Shown: piece after piece, positions 1-8,755 of the stretch
Position numbering within the stretch: the first letter of the stretch is position 1
How the letters are laid out: every line of letters begins with the position of its first letter
Origin: SB15 sp964639245
GTDB lineage: Bacteria > Chloroflexota > Anaerolineae > Aggregatilineales > J027
Reading direction: 5' to 3'
Length of the DNA stretch: 64,000 bases
NCBI GenBank assembly: GCA_964639245.1
Contig: CAZXCU010000010.1
Coordinates: 1 to 64,000, forward strand
Program-made: the position numbers and the translations under genes
Notes under the pieces: model-generated
Databases searched by the model: none
Told to the model about the DNA's origin: nothing
What the model saw: the letters and a program-made list of their open reading frames with translations, nothing else

Positions 1-171
1 AGGAACGCCGTGAAGAACCCGGCGCTCGAACGGGCAGTTTTCGCCGTCCGGGAGAAGGCGAAGAGAAAAAAGAAGATGCCCCTCCTCCTCGTTTTGGCAC
101 TTTCCGGCGCGAAGGCGGTGAGGAACGCCGTGAAGAACCCGGCGCTCGAACGGGCAGTTTTCGCCGTCCGG
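1..171 (+). repeat. 120-bp direct repeat, 1.4 copies, abutting the gap
   Basis: Bases 1-51 and 121-171 are identical, giving a 120-bp (40-codon) repeat unit that runs straight into the Ns. In frame 3 it encodes a charged, Arg/Glu-rich unit with EEKK and PRFG elements like those downstream. The gap is probably a collapsed or unresolved tandem array. Confidence 0.85.
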
Positions 172-3100
172 NNNNNNNNNNNNNNNNNNNNNNNNNNNNN
201 NNNNNNNNNNNNNNNNNNNNNNNNNNNNNNNNNNNNNNNNNNNNNNNNNNNNNNNNNNNNNNNNNNNNNNNGAGAGGGTGAAGAGAGAAAGGATTCTCCC
301 GCTTCTTCTATGGGTGGTACAAGTTCGCGTTTTCAGCGAACAGGCAGTCCGCCTGAAGAAAAGAAAGAAGAATCGGCAAGTGGATCACGCTTTGGGTTAG
401 GCAGTTTCCGACGCGGCGGGGCCACCGAAGAGAAAAAGCCAGACGACAAGAAAGACAGCCCTCCCGGTGGTGGCCCTAGTTCCCGGTTGAGTGCAGGTGG
501 ACGGACGAGCGCTCCCGAAGAGAAAAAGGATGCCCCTTCTGGCACGGGTGGATTGGGTTCCCGCTTTGGACTCGGTGGGCGGGGGGCCACTGAAGAGAAA
601 AAAGATGCGCCCGCCAGTGGGGGTTCTAGCTCACGGTTGAGCGCAGGTGGACGCACGAGCGCTCCCGAAGAGAAAAAGGATGCCCCTTCTAGCACGGGCG
701 GACTGGGTTCCCGCTTTGGTATTGGCGGACGCGGAGCCACTGAAGAGAAAAAAGATACACCCGCCAGTGGTGGCCCTAGTTCACGCTTTAGCGCGGGTGG
801 GCGCACGAGCGCTCCCGAAGAGAAAAAGGATGCCCCTTCCAGCACGGGCGGACTGGGTTCCCGCTTTGGTATTGGCGGGCGCGGAGCCACTGAAGAGAAA
901 AAACCCGAAGAAAAGAAGGACGACTCATCCGGCGGGTCACGATTTGGCATAGGTGGATTCCGACGCGGGGGAGCCACCGAAGAGAAAAAACCCGAAGAAA
1001 AGAAAGATGCACCCGCCAGTAGTGGGGCAAGTTCGCGTTTTCAGCAGAGGGCGGGCAGTCCTCCCGCTTCTGCAACACCCGCTGCGAAACCTGTAGCAGC
1101 GACAACCGCCGCTGCTCCTGCTAAACCACGCAGCAATCGAGCCGCTTCTAAACCACTCCCCACCACAGGCAATACCCGACTGCCTAAATTCGTGAAAGTT
1201 GGCCCATCGCTCGATTTTCAACTCGATATGGTTGGGGGAGTGATGGTTTTTGCTGCACTTATTCTGATAAGTGGCATGATTTCGCCCGGCACAGCAACTG
1301 GCACCATCGACAGCTACCTTGCCCAACTTTTTGGCGTGGGGCGGGTGTTAGTTCCCCTGTCGATGCTGGCAGTGGGCGGATGGCTGCTGGTGTCTCGCTT
1401 TGGCAGCAGCATGTTTGAAATAGAGTATTTCCGTATTTTAGGAGCAATTCTTTTATTTATTATTGTAATGGCAACCCTGCAATGGGGATTTTTGTTCTCC
1501 GAAGTTGTTCCTACCTATGATGTGTTAGAGCAAAATTCAGAAGTCATGTGGCAGGATGGCGACGGGGGTGGTTTAGTCGGTCACATTGTGTATATATTCT
1601 TTGCGCGGCAGCTTGGCGATTATCCTGTGGTGGTATTTTTCGCCTTTTGGTGGATGTTCGCGCTGATGCTGACCTTTAAAACTTCACCCAGCCAAGTGAT
1701 GGAACAAGGACGGAATGTTAGCCATTCCCTTCAGGTGCGGCGAGAAGCCTCCAGAGCAAGACGAGAAGCCAAACGCGCCGATATTGCCGCCTTAGCAGCC
1801 GCAGAAGTTGCCGCTGCGCTACCTGTCGTGGGTGAACGCGCTCCTACCCAAGCGGTTGGACGGACAACCACCCCCGAACAGGATGCTGCCAAAGCTGCGG
1901 TCACACCAGAAGCTCCTGTGCGCCAAACAACAGAAACGGTAGCTCCAACCGAAGAAAAATCCTCTCGGTTTGGACGGTTGCTGCGCGGCGATAAAGTCAC
2001 CGTTGAAAAGGCAGAAGAATCCACCGAAGGGCGCACTACCAGCGAACCAGCTCAAGAAGAACGTAAAATGCGCTTTGGTCTGCCCGGACGACGCACGGCA
2101 GCCCAACCCGAATCCGACATTAAACCAGCCGAAACGCCTGCGGAAAAACCAGCCGAAGCCGTCGCAGAATCTAGTGAAGGGGCAACGGGTGGACGTTTAG
2201 GGCTGTTTAATCGAGGATTACGCCGAAAATCTGAAGAAGAAGCCAAACCCGATGAGAAAAGTTCGGAGCAGGTCGCGGGTCGTCGTCTGAGCGCGACCCA
2301 AGCAGAACCCGCCAGCGAGGCAAAATCAACAGATGCCCCCACGCCCGAAACCCAGCCCCAAGAAGAAAAAACGGGCGGGCATGGACGTTTGGGACGGTTG
2401 GGGGTAGGCCGCTTGATGAATCGCGGTGCGACTGAAGCAGCAGAAACCACTACCGATAAAACGGCTGAAACCCCTGCCGCTCCTGAAACTGTATCCCCTG
2501 AAAAAACCGAAGGGCGCTCCCGTTTTGGGGGAGGCTTATTCCAGCGCAGCAAACCGACAGAGGCCGAAAAATCAGCCGAAACCGCCCCCATTTCTGAAAA
2601 TAACTTGGCTGAACATCCAGCCGAAACAACATCAACCAACGAATCATCTGTCCCTAAACGTGCTTTGGGTGGATTAACCTCCCGTTGGGCAGGACGCAAA
2701 GCCCCGGATGAAGAAGCAAAATCCGATCAACCTGCGTCAGAAACAGGACGTACCGCAGAAAATCCACCCGCCAGCGAAACCGCCCCACAACGACGACTCT
2801 CCGGTTTGATGGGACGTTTAGCGGGGGGAACTGCGGAAACTGCGCCTGAAACACCAACCCCCATTGTTCCCAGTACACCGATTACGGAAACATCGTCCGA
2901 ATCGCCTGTGACGGCGGTGGTTGAAACAGCAATCCCGCAAGTAGAAGTTCAACCTGCTGCGCCTCTCGCTGAGAGACAGCCTGTAGAATCTTCGGATGGG
3001 GGCAATCGCTACACCGACCTTCGCGCCCGTCGTTTGGCTGCCATACAAGGCGAACAACCGACCAGCAGTGTTGCTGCTAGCACGCCTTTTAGTCGACGCT

Positions 3101-5493
3101 TATCCGGTGGTGCAGATGAATCTTCCACCGAGCAACCCGCTTGGAAAGGGCGTGACCTGCTTGCCCGTACTGCTGAGGATTCTCAACCCTTACAAAGTCC
3201 TCCTCCTGCTGAAACTTCGGCAGAAAGCGCACCTGAAACACCTGCACAAACGGCGGAAAACCCACCTGAATCAGAAGTATCGGCTGAGATTCCCAATCAC
3301 ATACCAGAAACTAGCCCACCTGTCGAAAGTACAGGAGCAGTACCCCCTCCTGAAATATCAGTGGAATCAGCCCTTCCTGTAGAATCTGAATCCCCTGTTC
3401 GTCGTCCGTTCGGGATTCAATCTACCCAACCAAGTTTATTTGGTAGACGGGAATCAGACCGTCCAGCACGTCCGATGGGGATTCGTCAGCAATTAGCAGC
3501 AGAAATGCCTGCGGTGGCAACTGAATCGGAAACCTCAAGCGAATCTGCCGAGCCGAAACCCGCGACGACGGAAAGTCCAGTGGTCGAAGCAGTTCAAGAA
3601 TCGACGGATGAACCCATTGAAGAAATAAAACCCGCCCAACCTCGCGGTGTTTTCAACGCAGCTACCCCCGAAAATCCGTCGCAAATCGCAGGGCTAGCAG
3701 CAACCGCCGTCACAGCCGAACAAGTGGATGCACAACTCGAAGCAATTTTCACCCCACCGGTTGAAACACCTGTAGAGTCTGCTGCATCGATAGCGGAACC
3801 TGTCATGGAAACGCCTCCTCCATCGGTTGCGGCTGTCCCTGAACCCAAAACTGAACAGCCTGAACCTGCCATCGTGGTAGAAAAGTTGCCTGAACCAGAA
3901 GAAAATGCCGTGCCGCAATGGAAAGCGCCGGAATTCATGAGTATTTTAGAGGCAGGCCACGAACAGGAAGTCAATCAGCATTATTTACTCGAACAGGCCC
4001 GCATCATCGAAGATACCTTGTCGAGTTTTGGTGCGCCGGGCAAAGTCGTCGAGGTCAATTCTGGCCCGGTCATTACCCAATTTGGCATTGAACCCGATTA
4101 TATTGAACGACGCGGCGGACGTACCCGTGTGAAAGTTTCCGCTATTGCCGCGCTGGAAAAAGACATTGCGCTGGCGTTGGCTGCCAAAACCATCCGTATT
4201 GAAGCGCCTGTCCCCGGTAAAGGATTTGTGGGGATTGAAGTTCCCAATATAGAAGCGGCGGTGGTCACACTGCGCGATGTAATGACCTCTGAACCGCATC
4301 AAAAAATGGTGCAAAAATCACCCCTAGCGATTAGTTTGGGCAAGGGAGTGGATGGCACCCCTGTTTCTGCCGATTTGACCGCCATGCCCCATCTTTTGAT
4401 TGCCGGGACAACAGGTTCGGGGAAATCGGTGTGTGTCAACGCGATTATCTCCTGCCTGCTGCTGCAAAACTCACCCGAACAGCTTCAACTGATTATGGTG
4501 GATCCTAAGCGGGTGGAATTAACAGGTTACAACGGCATCCCGCATTTGATTTCTAATGTGGTGGTGGATTTGGAGCGCATCGTCGGCGTGCTGAAATGGG
4601 TGCAGCGCGAAATGGACGAACGCTACCGCAAATTAAACGAACGCGCCGCCCGTAACATTCAAGATTACAACCGTCGGATGCCGGACGATGCCAAAATGCC
4701 TTATCTCGTTGTCATCATCGACGAATTGGCCGATTTGATGATGCTTGCGCCGGACGAAACCGAAAAATTGATTGCGCGTCTTGCTCAAATGGCACGCGCC
4801 ACAGGGATTCACCTCATTATCAGCACCCAGCGTCCGTCAGTGGATGTGGTGACAGGGTTGATTAAAGCCAACTTCCCGGCACGTATCGCGTTTGCAGTGG
4901 CTTCTGGTACAGACAGCCGCGTCATTTTAGATGCGCCCGGTGCTGACCGTCTGTTAGGGAAAGGCGATATGTTGTTCCAGTCGCCGGATGCGTCTGCCCC
5001 GGTGCGTATGCAAGGGGTGTACGTTTCCGACATGGAAATTGAGCGCATCACCCGTTACTGGAAGGAACAGGCCATTATGGTACGGCGCGGCGTGCCGAAT
5101 ATCGTCAAAATGGGCGAAGAAATGCCCCACCGTCCCGCCCAAATGCCAGTCGGACGGACAGACCGTTACGGCGTACCTTCGGAAATTCGTCCTATGCCGC
5201 GTCCGCAGGGCAACCAGCAAGCCTTCTGGAAAGAAGTTGATGAATTAGCAGCCCAACGGGATGACGATGATGACCTGCCCGAAGGCGAAGAAGACGAAAT
5301 GTACGATGAAGCGGTGAAGATTGTCCGCCAACTCGAAAAAGCCAGCATTTCCCTGCTGCAACGCCGCTTACGGATTGGTTACACCCGTGCTGCCCGTCTG
5401 ATTGATATGATGGAATCGCGGGGGGTGATTGGCCCCGGCACCGATGGCAGCAGCAAACCCCGTGATGTGATTAGCCGGGGTGATGAGGATTAG
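1..5493 (+). CDS. ftsK: FtsK/SpoIIIE-type DNA translocase, 5' partial and interrupted by assembly gap
   Basis: Membrane-anchored hexameric DNA pump that moves chromosome termini through the division septum. After the gap come low-complexity EEKK/SRFG repeats to about 1050, four membrane helices (about 1228-1275, 1333-1401, 1426-1498, 1618-1680), a roughly 750-residue Pro/Glu/Ala-rich linker, then the motor. Walker A (TTGSGKS) is near 4408-4430, Walker B (VVIIDELADLMM) near 4706-4740, and the winged-helix gamma domain fills about 5290-5490. The motor is canonical and intact. The GTG at 10 is not a believable start. Left of the gap the repeat-like protein (EERREEP, EGEEKKEDAPPPRFG) is read in the frame beginning at position 3, while right of it the gene is in the frame of position 274. 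The true start therefore lies off the left edge, and the gap length is a placeholder. Converges with the next gene. Confidence 0.93.
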   Translation, partial: RNAVKNPALERAVFAVREKAKRKKKMPLLLVLALSGAKAVRNAVKNPALERAVFAVRXXXXXXXXXXXXXXXXXXXXXXXXXXXXXXXXXXEGEERKDSPASSMGGTSSRFQRTGSPPEEKKEESASGSRFGLGSFRRGGATEEKKPDDKKDSPPGGGPSSRLSAGGRTSAPEEKKDAPSGTGGLGSRFGLGGRGATEEKKDAPASGGSSSRLSAGGRTSAPEEKKDAPSSTGGLGSRFGIGGRGATEEKKDTPASGGPSSRFSAGGRTSAPEEKKDAPSSTGGLGSRFGIGGRGATEEKKPEEKKDDSSGGSRFGIGGFRRGGATEEKKPEEKKDAPASSGASSRFQQRAGSPPASATPAAKPVAATTAAAPAKPRSNRAASKPLPTTGNTRLPKFVKVGPSLDFQLDMVGGVMVFAALILISGMISPGTATGTIDSYLAQLFGVGRVLVPLSMLAVGGWLLVSRFGSSMFEIEYFRILGAILLFIIVMATLQWGFLFSEVVPTYDVLEQNSEVMWQDGDGGGLVGHIVYIFFARQLGDYPVVVFFAFWWMFALMLTFKTSPSQVMEQGRNVSHSLQVRREASRARREAKRADIAALAAAEVAAALPVVGERAPTQAVGRTTTPEQDAAKAAVTPEAPVRQTTETVAPTEEKSSRFGRLLRGDKVTVEKAEESTEGRTTSEPAQEERKMRFGLPGRRTAAQPESDIKPAETPAEKPAEAVAESSEGATGGRLGLFNRGLRRKSEEEAKPDEKSSEQVAGRRLSATQAEPASEAKSTDAPTPETQPQEEKTGGHGRLGRLGVGRLMNRGATEAAETTTDKTAETPAAPETVSPEKTEGRSRFGGGLFQRSKPTEAEKSAETAPISENNLAEHPAETTSTNESSVPKRALGGLTSRWAGRKAPDEEAKSDQPASETGRTAENPPASETAPQRRLSGLMGRLAGGTAETAPETPTPIVPSTPITETSSESPVTAVVETAIPQVEVQPAAPLAERQPVESSDGGNRYTDLRARRLAAIQGEQPTSSVAASTPFSRRLSGGADESSTEQPAWKGRDLLARTAEDSQPLQSPPPAETSAESAPETPAQTAENPPESEVSAEIPNHIPETSPPVESTGAVPPPEISVESALPVESESPVRRPFGIQSTQPSLFGRRESDRPARPMGIRQQLAAEMPAVATESETSSESAEPKPATTESPVVEAVQESTDEPIEEIKPAQPRGVFNAATPENPSQIAGLAATAVTAEQVDAQLEAIFTPPVETPVESAASIAEPVMETPPPSVAAVPEPKTEQPEPAIVVEKLPEPEENAVPQWKAPEFMSILEAGHEQEVNQHYLLEQARIIEDTLSSFGAPGKVVEVNSGPVITQFGIEPDYIERRGGRTRVKVSAIAALEKDIALALAAKTIRIEAPVPGKGFVGIEVPNIEAAVVTLRDVMTSEPHQKMVQKSPLAISLGKGVDGTPVSADLTAMPHLLIAGTTGSGKSVCVNAIISCLLLQNSPEQLQLIMVDPKRVELTGYNGIPHLISNVVVDLERIVGVLKWVQREMDERYRKLNERAARNIQDYNRRMPDDAKMPYLVVIIDELADLMMLAPDETEKLIARLAQMARATGIHLIISTQRPSVDVVTGLIKANFPARIAFAVASGTDSRVILDAPGADRLLGKGDMLFQSPDASAPVRMQGVYVSDMEIERITRYWKEQAIMVRRGVPNIVKMGEEMPHRPAQMPVGRTDRYGVPSEIRPMPRPQGNQQAFWKEVDELAAQRDDDDDLPEGEEDEMYDEAVKIVRQLEKASISLLQRRLRIGYTRAARLIDMMESRGVIGPGTDGSSKPRDVISRGDED
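172..271. other. Assembly gap of exactly 100 N
   Basis: A run of exactly 100 N, typical of a scaffolding placeholder of unknown true length. It sits inside the repetitive 5' part of ftsK. The repeat protein is in different reading frames on the two sides, so the real missing length is not a multiple matching 100. Confidence 0.97.
481..900 (+). repeat. 150-bp tandem repeat within ftsK
   Basis: Units begin at 481, 631 and 781 (the third runs to about 900 before diverging). Each encodes about 50 residues with the order SAGGRTSAPEEKKDAP, then GLGSRFG-GGRGATEEKK. Neighbouring units differ by only a few bases, so expansion or homogenisation looks recent. Reading frame is kept. Confidence 0.85.
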
Positions 5494-5521
5494 TGCAATT
5501 TCTGCAACCCCAATCCCTTAT

Positions 5522-6277
5522 TTATACCGGAGGCCAAGGATAACTCGGCCCGTTGCCGGGATTCGGAAACCGGGATTGGTTCATCAATTTTTGTGTACGG
5601 GAAACCATCGCTGCCACTTCTAGCGGCGTTAAAAGCTGGAGAAGCTGCTGGACAAGCGGCGTGGTCTGGTCGCAGATAACAGTTTGAAAACGCTGAATAT
5701 CGGCTTTGAGCGTCTCTGGCAAGGGCTGTCCGGCAAAATCCCAGATGACGGTACGGAGTTTGGGAGACATATGAAAACAAATGCCGTGATCAATCCCCCA
5801 GATTTTATTTTTGTTATCCAGAAGACAATGCCCCCCCTTGCGGTCTGCGTTGTTGATGATGGCATCAAACGCGGCAAAACGCTGCAACTGGGGAATGAAG
5901 CTGTCATCCAGATTAAAATAGGTCACTTCGGGGTCATGCTCAATATAAAGCTGCACACTACCGATGCCGTAAAAGCCATCCCGTAGCACCGTTGGCGGAA
6001 TCAATTCCCATCCCAAACCCTCTGATACGAGATAGGCAGCAACTTCGCGGTAACACAACGTCCCATCGGGAAAATCCCATAAGGGACGTTCACCGCGTCT
6101 GGGTTTGTAAATGGCTTTGGTACGCACAGTGTCCGTGCAGAGTTCCACCAGAAAGGTATGGTTGGAACTCCAACGCAAACGCCCCGGCGCCATGCCCATA
6201 TCGCCGGTACGAAGGAGGGTCATGATGTCCATAGAGGACGGGTTATCAGAGGGTGGGTTTTGTGGTTTGTCGCTCAT
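5522..6277 (-). CDS. SCO1664 family protein (PI3/PI4-kinase-like fold family)
   Basis: A 251-residue protein matching the SCO1664 family, distantly related to phosphatidylinositol-kinase-like catalytic folds; its biochemical role is not established. The diagnostic stretch AFDAIINNADRKGGHCLL is near residues 137-154, with a following GIDHGICFH that resembles a kinase-type metal-binding loop. The N-terminal part carries TKAIYKPRRGERPLWDFPDG, which looks like the nucleotide-binding lysine region. The ATG directly abuts the stop of the upstream DUF3090 gene (TAA then ATG), so the genes are translationally coupled. It is the last gene of a conserved three-gene set. Family assignment is good; function unknown. 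Confidence 0.85.
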   Translation of the reverse strand: MSDKPQNPPSDNPSSMDIMTLLRTGDMGMAPGRLRWSSNHTFLVELCTDTVRTKAIYKPRRGERPLWDFPDGTLCYREVAAYLVSEGLGWELIPPTVLRDGFYGIGSVQLYIEHDPEVTYFNLDDSFIPQLQRFAAFDAIINNADRKGGHCLLDNKNKIWGIDHGICFHMSPKLRTVIWDFAGQPLPETLKADIQRFQTVICDQTTPLVQQLLQLLTPLEVAAMVSRTQKLMNQSRFPNPGNGPSYPWPPV

Positions 6278-6784
6278 TTACGTCCAATAATAAATGACTC
6301 GCCCATTGGTTTTCGGGTTAGCACGTCCCTTGTTGACAAGGTTGCTAATCCACATGCTTAAAGCTCTGAACTGTTCACGACTGCCCCAGAAACGCACAAT
6401 GCCGGGATTAACCAGTTCAGGGTCTTCATCTTCGTCCAGCGCCACCATTTCCTGTGCAACGATGACCACCATGTCGCGCACTTCATCATAGCCCAAACCA
6501 ATTTGCGCGATGCGAAATTCGGGTTCGATGGGGTCACGGAGTTCCATATTCCAATCTGCCAGAATCACCTTTTTCTCTGGCTTAGTTGGGTAGCGCTCTT
6601 TGAGGTCATCCATCAACTCTTTGATGGCATCGCCCAAAGCCCGCGCCTGTTCTTTTTCTAAGATGAGCGAGACAATGTGGGAGCCGCGCCCAGCTTGCAA
6701 ATAAAACACCCGCCGTCCTTTGGGGCCAACCGTGCCGGTGGTGATAAAATCAATTGGATTGAGTTCAATCTCAGCGTTTGGCAT
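6278..6784 (-). CDS. DUF3090 family protein
   Basis: A 168-residue protein resembling DUF3090, an uncharacterised family that in Actinobacteria is found with the two genes flanking it here. The N-terminus reads GTVGPKGRRVFYLQAG, followed by an acidic middle (VALDEDEDPELV) and a C-terminal region (FWGSREQFRALSMW) ending in GRANPKTNGRV, all features I associate with the family. No membrane segment or signal peptide. Its ATG shares one base with the stop of the upstream phosphatase gene (TAATG), and its own stop abuts the next ATG. Role unknown; the tight coupling suggests the three products act together. Confidence 0.83.
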   Translation of the reverse strand: MPNAEIELNPIDFITTGTVGPKGRRVFYLQAGRGSHIVSLILEKEQARALGDAIKELMDDLKERYPTKPEKKVILADWNMELRDPIEPEFRIAQIGLGYDEVRDMVVIVAQEMVALDEDEDPELVNPGIVRFWGSREQFRALSMWISNLVNKGRANPKTNGRVIYYWT

Positions 6785-7413
6785 TACGTAGTTTCCTCTT
6801 TTGGTTCCGGTGGGTTATGGCTTGCATCATTGATACATTCAATAAAAGGTATTCCCGCGCCTAGCACAATGATGGAGAGCGAGGCGGGTGAGATATTAAT
6901 ACGCTGAAATAAATCCAGATGCAAGCCCAGATAATGTGCTACCACCATTTTAATAATATCACTATGGGAGACAATCGCCACCGTTTGTCCGGGGTGTCGG
7001 GCGATGATGTCTTCTAAGGTGTCCACCGCCCGCAACTGTGCGCCGCGCATGGTTTCGCCCTCCGGGAAGCGCACCCGACTTGGCACTTGCTGGACATAGC
7101 GCCACAATTTTTGTCCGCGTAGCTTTTTTAATTCTGCGCCCTGCCATGCCCCGTAACGAACTTCACCCATGCCTTCGACCTGATGAATCGTTAACTTGGG
7201 GTGGTGCTGCACAATTGCTTGAGCGGTTTCCATTGTCCGTTCCAAAGGGCTGGAATAAATGGCATGAATTTTGGTCGGAGCTAAACGTTGGCCTAACGCC
7301 TCGGCTTGGGCTTGGCCGTGTTCGCTGAGGTGGACTTCTGGTGTCCAACCTGCCAACTTGCCTGTTTTAACCCAATCATTCGTGGCGTGGCGAATTAATA
7401 AAAGTTTTGTCAT
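6784..7413 (-). CDS. Histidine phosphatase family protein, MSMEG_4193-type
   Basis: A 209-residue member of the phosphoglycerate-mutase-like histidine phosphatase superfamily. The catalytic motif LLIRHATNDW is at residues 4-13, with IYSSPLERTMETAQ near residue 53 and the second histidine in VSHSDIIKMVVAHYLG near residue 149. It is the first gene of the trio with DUF3090 and SCO1664 proteins, and resembles the probable phosphomutase family that co-occurs with them in Actinobacteria. The substrate cannot be read from sequence. The promoter must lie in the 123-bp gap shared with the divergent sugar dehydrogenase gene, where I could not find a convincing -35/-10 pair. Confidence 0.85.
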   Translation of the reverse strand: MTKLLLIRHATNDWVKTGKLAGWTPEVHLSEHGQAQAEALGQRLAPTKIHAIYSSPLERTMETAQAIVQHHPKLTIHQVEGMGEVRYGAWQGAELKKLRGQKLWRYVQQVPSRVRFPEGETMRGAQLRAVDTLEDIIARHPGQTVAIVSHSDIIKMVVAHYLGLHLDLFQRINISPASLSIIVLGAGIPFIECINDASHNPPEPKEETT

Positions 7414-7536
7414 CCTTATCCAATCACACCGAGCATCTTTTTTACCTCGGATGGTTTTATGCTAGGCTCTCTAAAAATGATAGAGTGAAATCGGCAGATT
7501 TGCCAACCTTCATCGTGAAAAAGTAAGGGAGACCAG

Positions 7537-8676
7537 ATGAAATTGTATCATTTACTCATGATTGCCCTGTTGCTGGGATGGGTGCAACCCGGTACCGCAG
7601 ATACTGAACGCCAATTTCCCGGGATTGCACTTGAGGAATGGGTGACGGCTCCGCACGAAATTACCTACCTCACGCACGCGGGAGATGACCGTTTGTTTCT
7701 GGTGGAAAAACGCGGCACGGTGTTGATTATCGAAAACGGTGAACTGCTGGCAACACCATTTTTAGATATTGTGTCATTGGTTCATTCGGGCGGGTCAGAG
7801 CAGGGGTTGTTGAGTATCGCATTTGACCCAGATTATGCAGCTACGGGTGAATTTTACGTATATTATACAGACCGTGCCGGAGACGGAGATAACGTAGTTG
7901 CACGCTATCAGGTGACGGATGACCCGAACGCCGCAGACCATCAATCCGGTGAAATTTTGCTCACCATAGATGACCCCGCCCGCAATCACAATGGTGGGCA
8001 ACTACAATTTGGCAAAGATGGCTATTTATATATCGGAACAGGTGACGGGGGCAGCGCAGGTGATCCATGGGACAACGCGGAAAATCCCGCTTCTCTCTTA
8101 GGGAAAATGCTGCGTATTGATGTCCGGGAGCAAGAAATGTATGCCATTCCTGCGGATAATCCTTTTGCGGAGAATTCCGCGTTTCGTCCTGAAATATGGG
8201 CTTATGGCCTACGAAATCCTTGGCGTTTCTCGTTTGACCGTGTAACAGGCGATTTGTATATCGGAGATGTGGGGCAAAATCAGTTTGAGGAAATTAACTT
8301 CCAATTTGCGGACAGTCCCGGCGGAGAAAATTATGGTTGGAATATGTCGGAAGGCTTTTCATGCTACGAAACGCCCAATTGTGATTTAAGCGCGGTGACT
8401 CTGCCATCCTTTGTGTATCCCCATTCGCAGGGTTGTTCAGTGACGGGCGGTTACGTTTATCGTGGTGCGGCTTTTCCTGCCATGCAAGGCGTGTATTTTT
8501 TCGCGGATTATTGCAATGGGGTTGTGTGGGGGATGCAAGGTGCGGAAACGGGTACCCCAACGGTGGAAATGCTGCTCAATACAGGCGTGAATATTGCTTC
8601 TTTCGGGGAAGATATGCAGGGTGAATTATATATATTAGATTTAAGTGGAATCGTGTACCGACTGGTGGAAGGGTAA
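7537..8676 (+). CDS. Secreted PQQ-dependent sugar dehydrogenase-like protein
   Basis: A 379-residue six-bladed beta-propeller protein of the soluble glucose/aldose dehydrogenase family (YliI/Asd-like). These enzymes oxidise sugars with pyrroloquinoline quinone. Residues 1-21 form a signal peptide. Family motifs include EQGLLSIAFDPDY, the HNGGQLQFGKDGYLYIGTGDGGS loop (which holds the catalytic-type histidine) and AYGLRNPWRFSFD followed by GDVGQNQFEEIN. No PQQ biosynthesis gene is nearby, so whether the cofactor is bound is unknown. The gene stands alone, after an AAGGGAG ribosome site, and converges with the glycosyltransferase gene. Confidence 0.87.
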   Translation: MKLYHLLMIALLLGWVQPGTADTERQFPGIALEEWVTAPHEITYLTHAGDDRLFLVEKRGTVLIIENGELLATPFLDIVSLVHSGGSEQGLLSIAFDPDYAATGEFYVYYTDRAGDGDNVVARYQVTDDPNAADHQSGEILLTIDDPARNHNGGQLQFGKDGYLYIGTGDGGSAGDPWDNAENPASLLGKMLRIDVREQEMYAIPADNPFAENSAFRPEIWAYGLRNPWRFSFDRVTGDLYIGDVGQNQFEEINFQFADSPGGENYGWNMSEGFSCYETPNCDLSAVTLPSFVYPHSQGCSVTGGYVYRGAAFPAMQGVYFFADYCNGVVWGMQGAETGTPTVEMLLNTGVNIASFGEDMQGELYILDLSGIVYRLVEG

Positions 8677-8755
8677 GTTCGACAACGCTGCTTACACGAA
8701 ACAATCCAGGACATTTTGGGGAGGTTGCTGCACAAAGAAAGCGTATGAATAAAAA

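Noticed and set aside
10..171. GTG at position 10 as the ftsK start
   Set aside because: It gives a non-family hydrophobic N-terminus; the repeat-like protein on that side of the gap is in frame 3, and the gene continues off the left edge.
1..900. CRISPR-like array
   Set aside because: Repeat units are 120 and 150 bp, contiguous and coding, with no spacers and no cas genes.
333..2699. Several long minus-strand open frames opposite the ftsK repeats and linker
   Set aside because: They are Pro/Ser/Phe-rich mirror images of the EEKK/SRFG repeats and Pro/Glu linker; no start signals or domain motifs.
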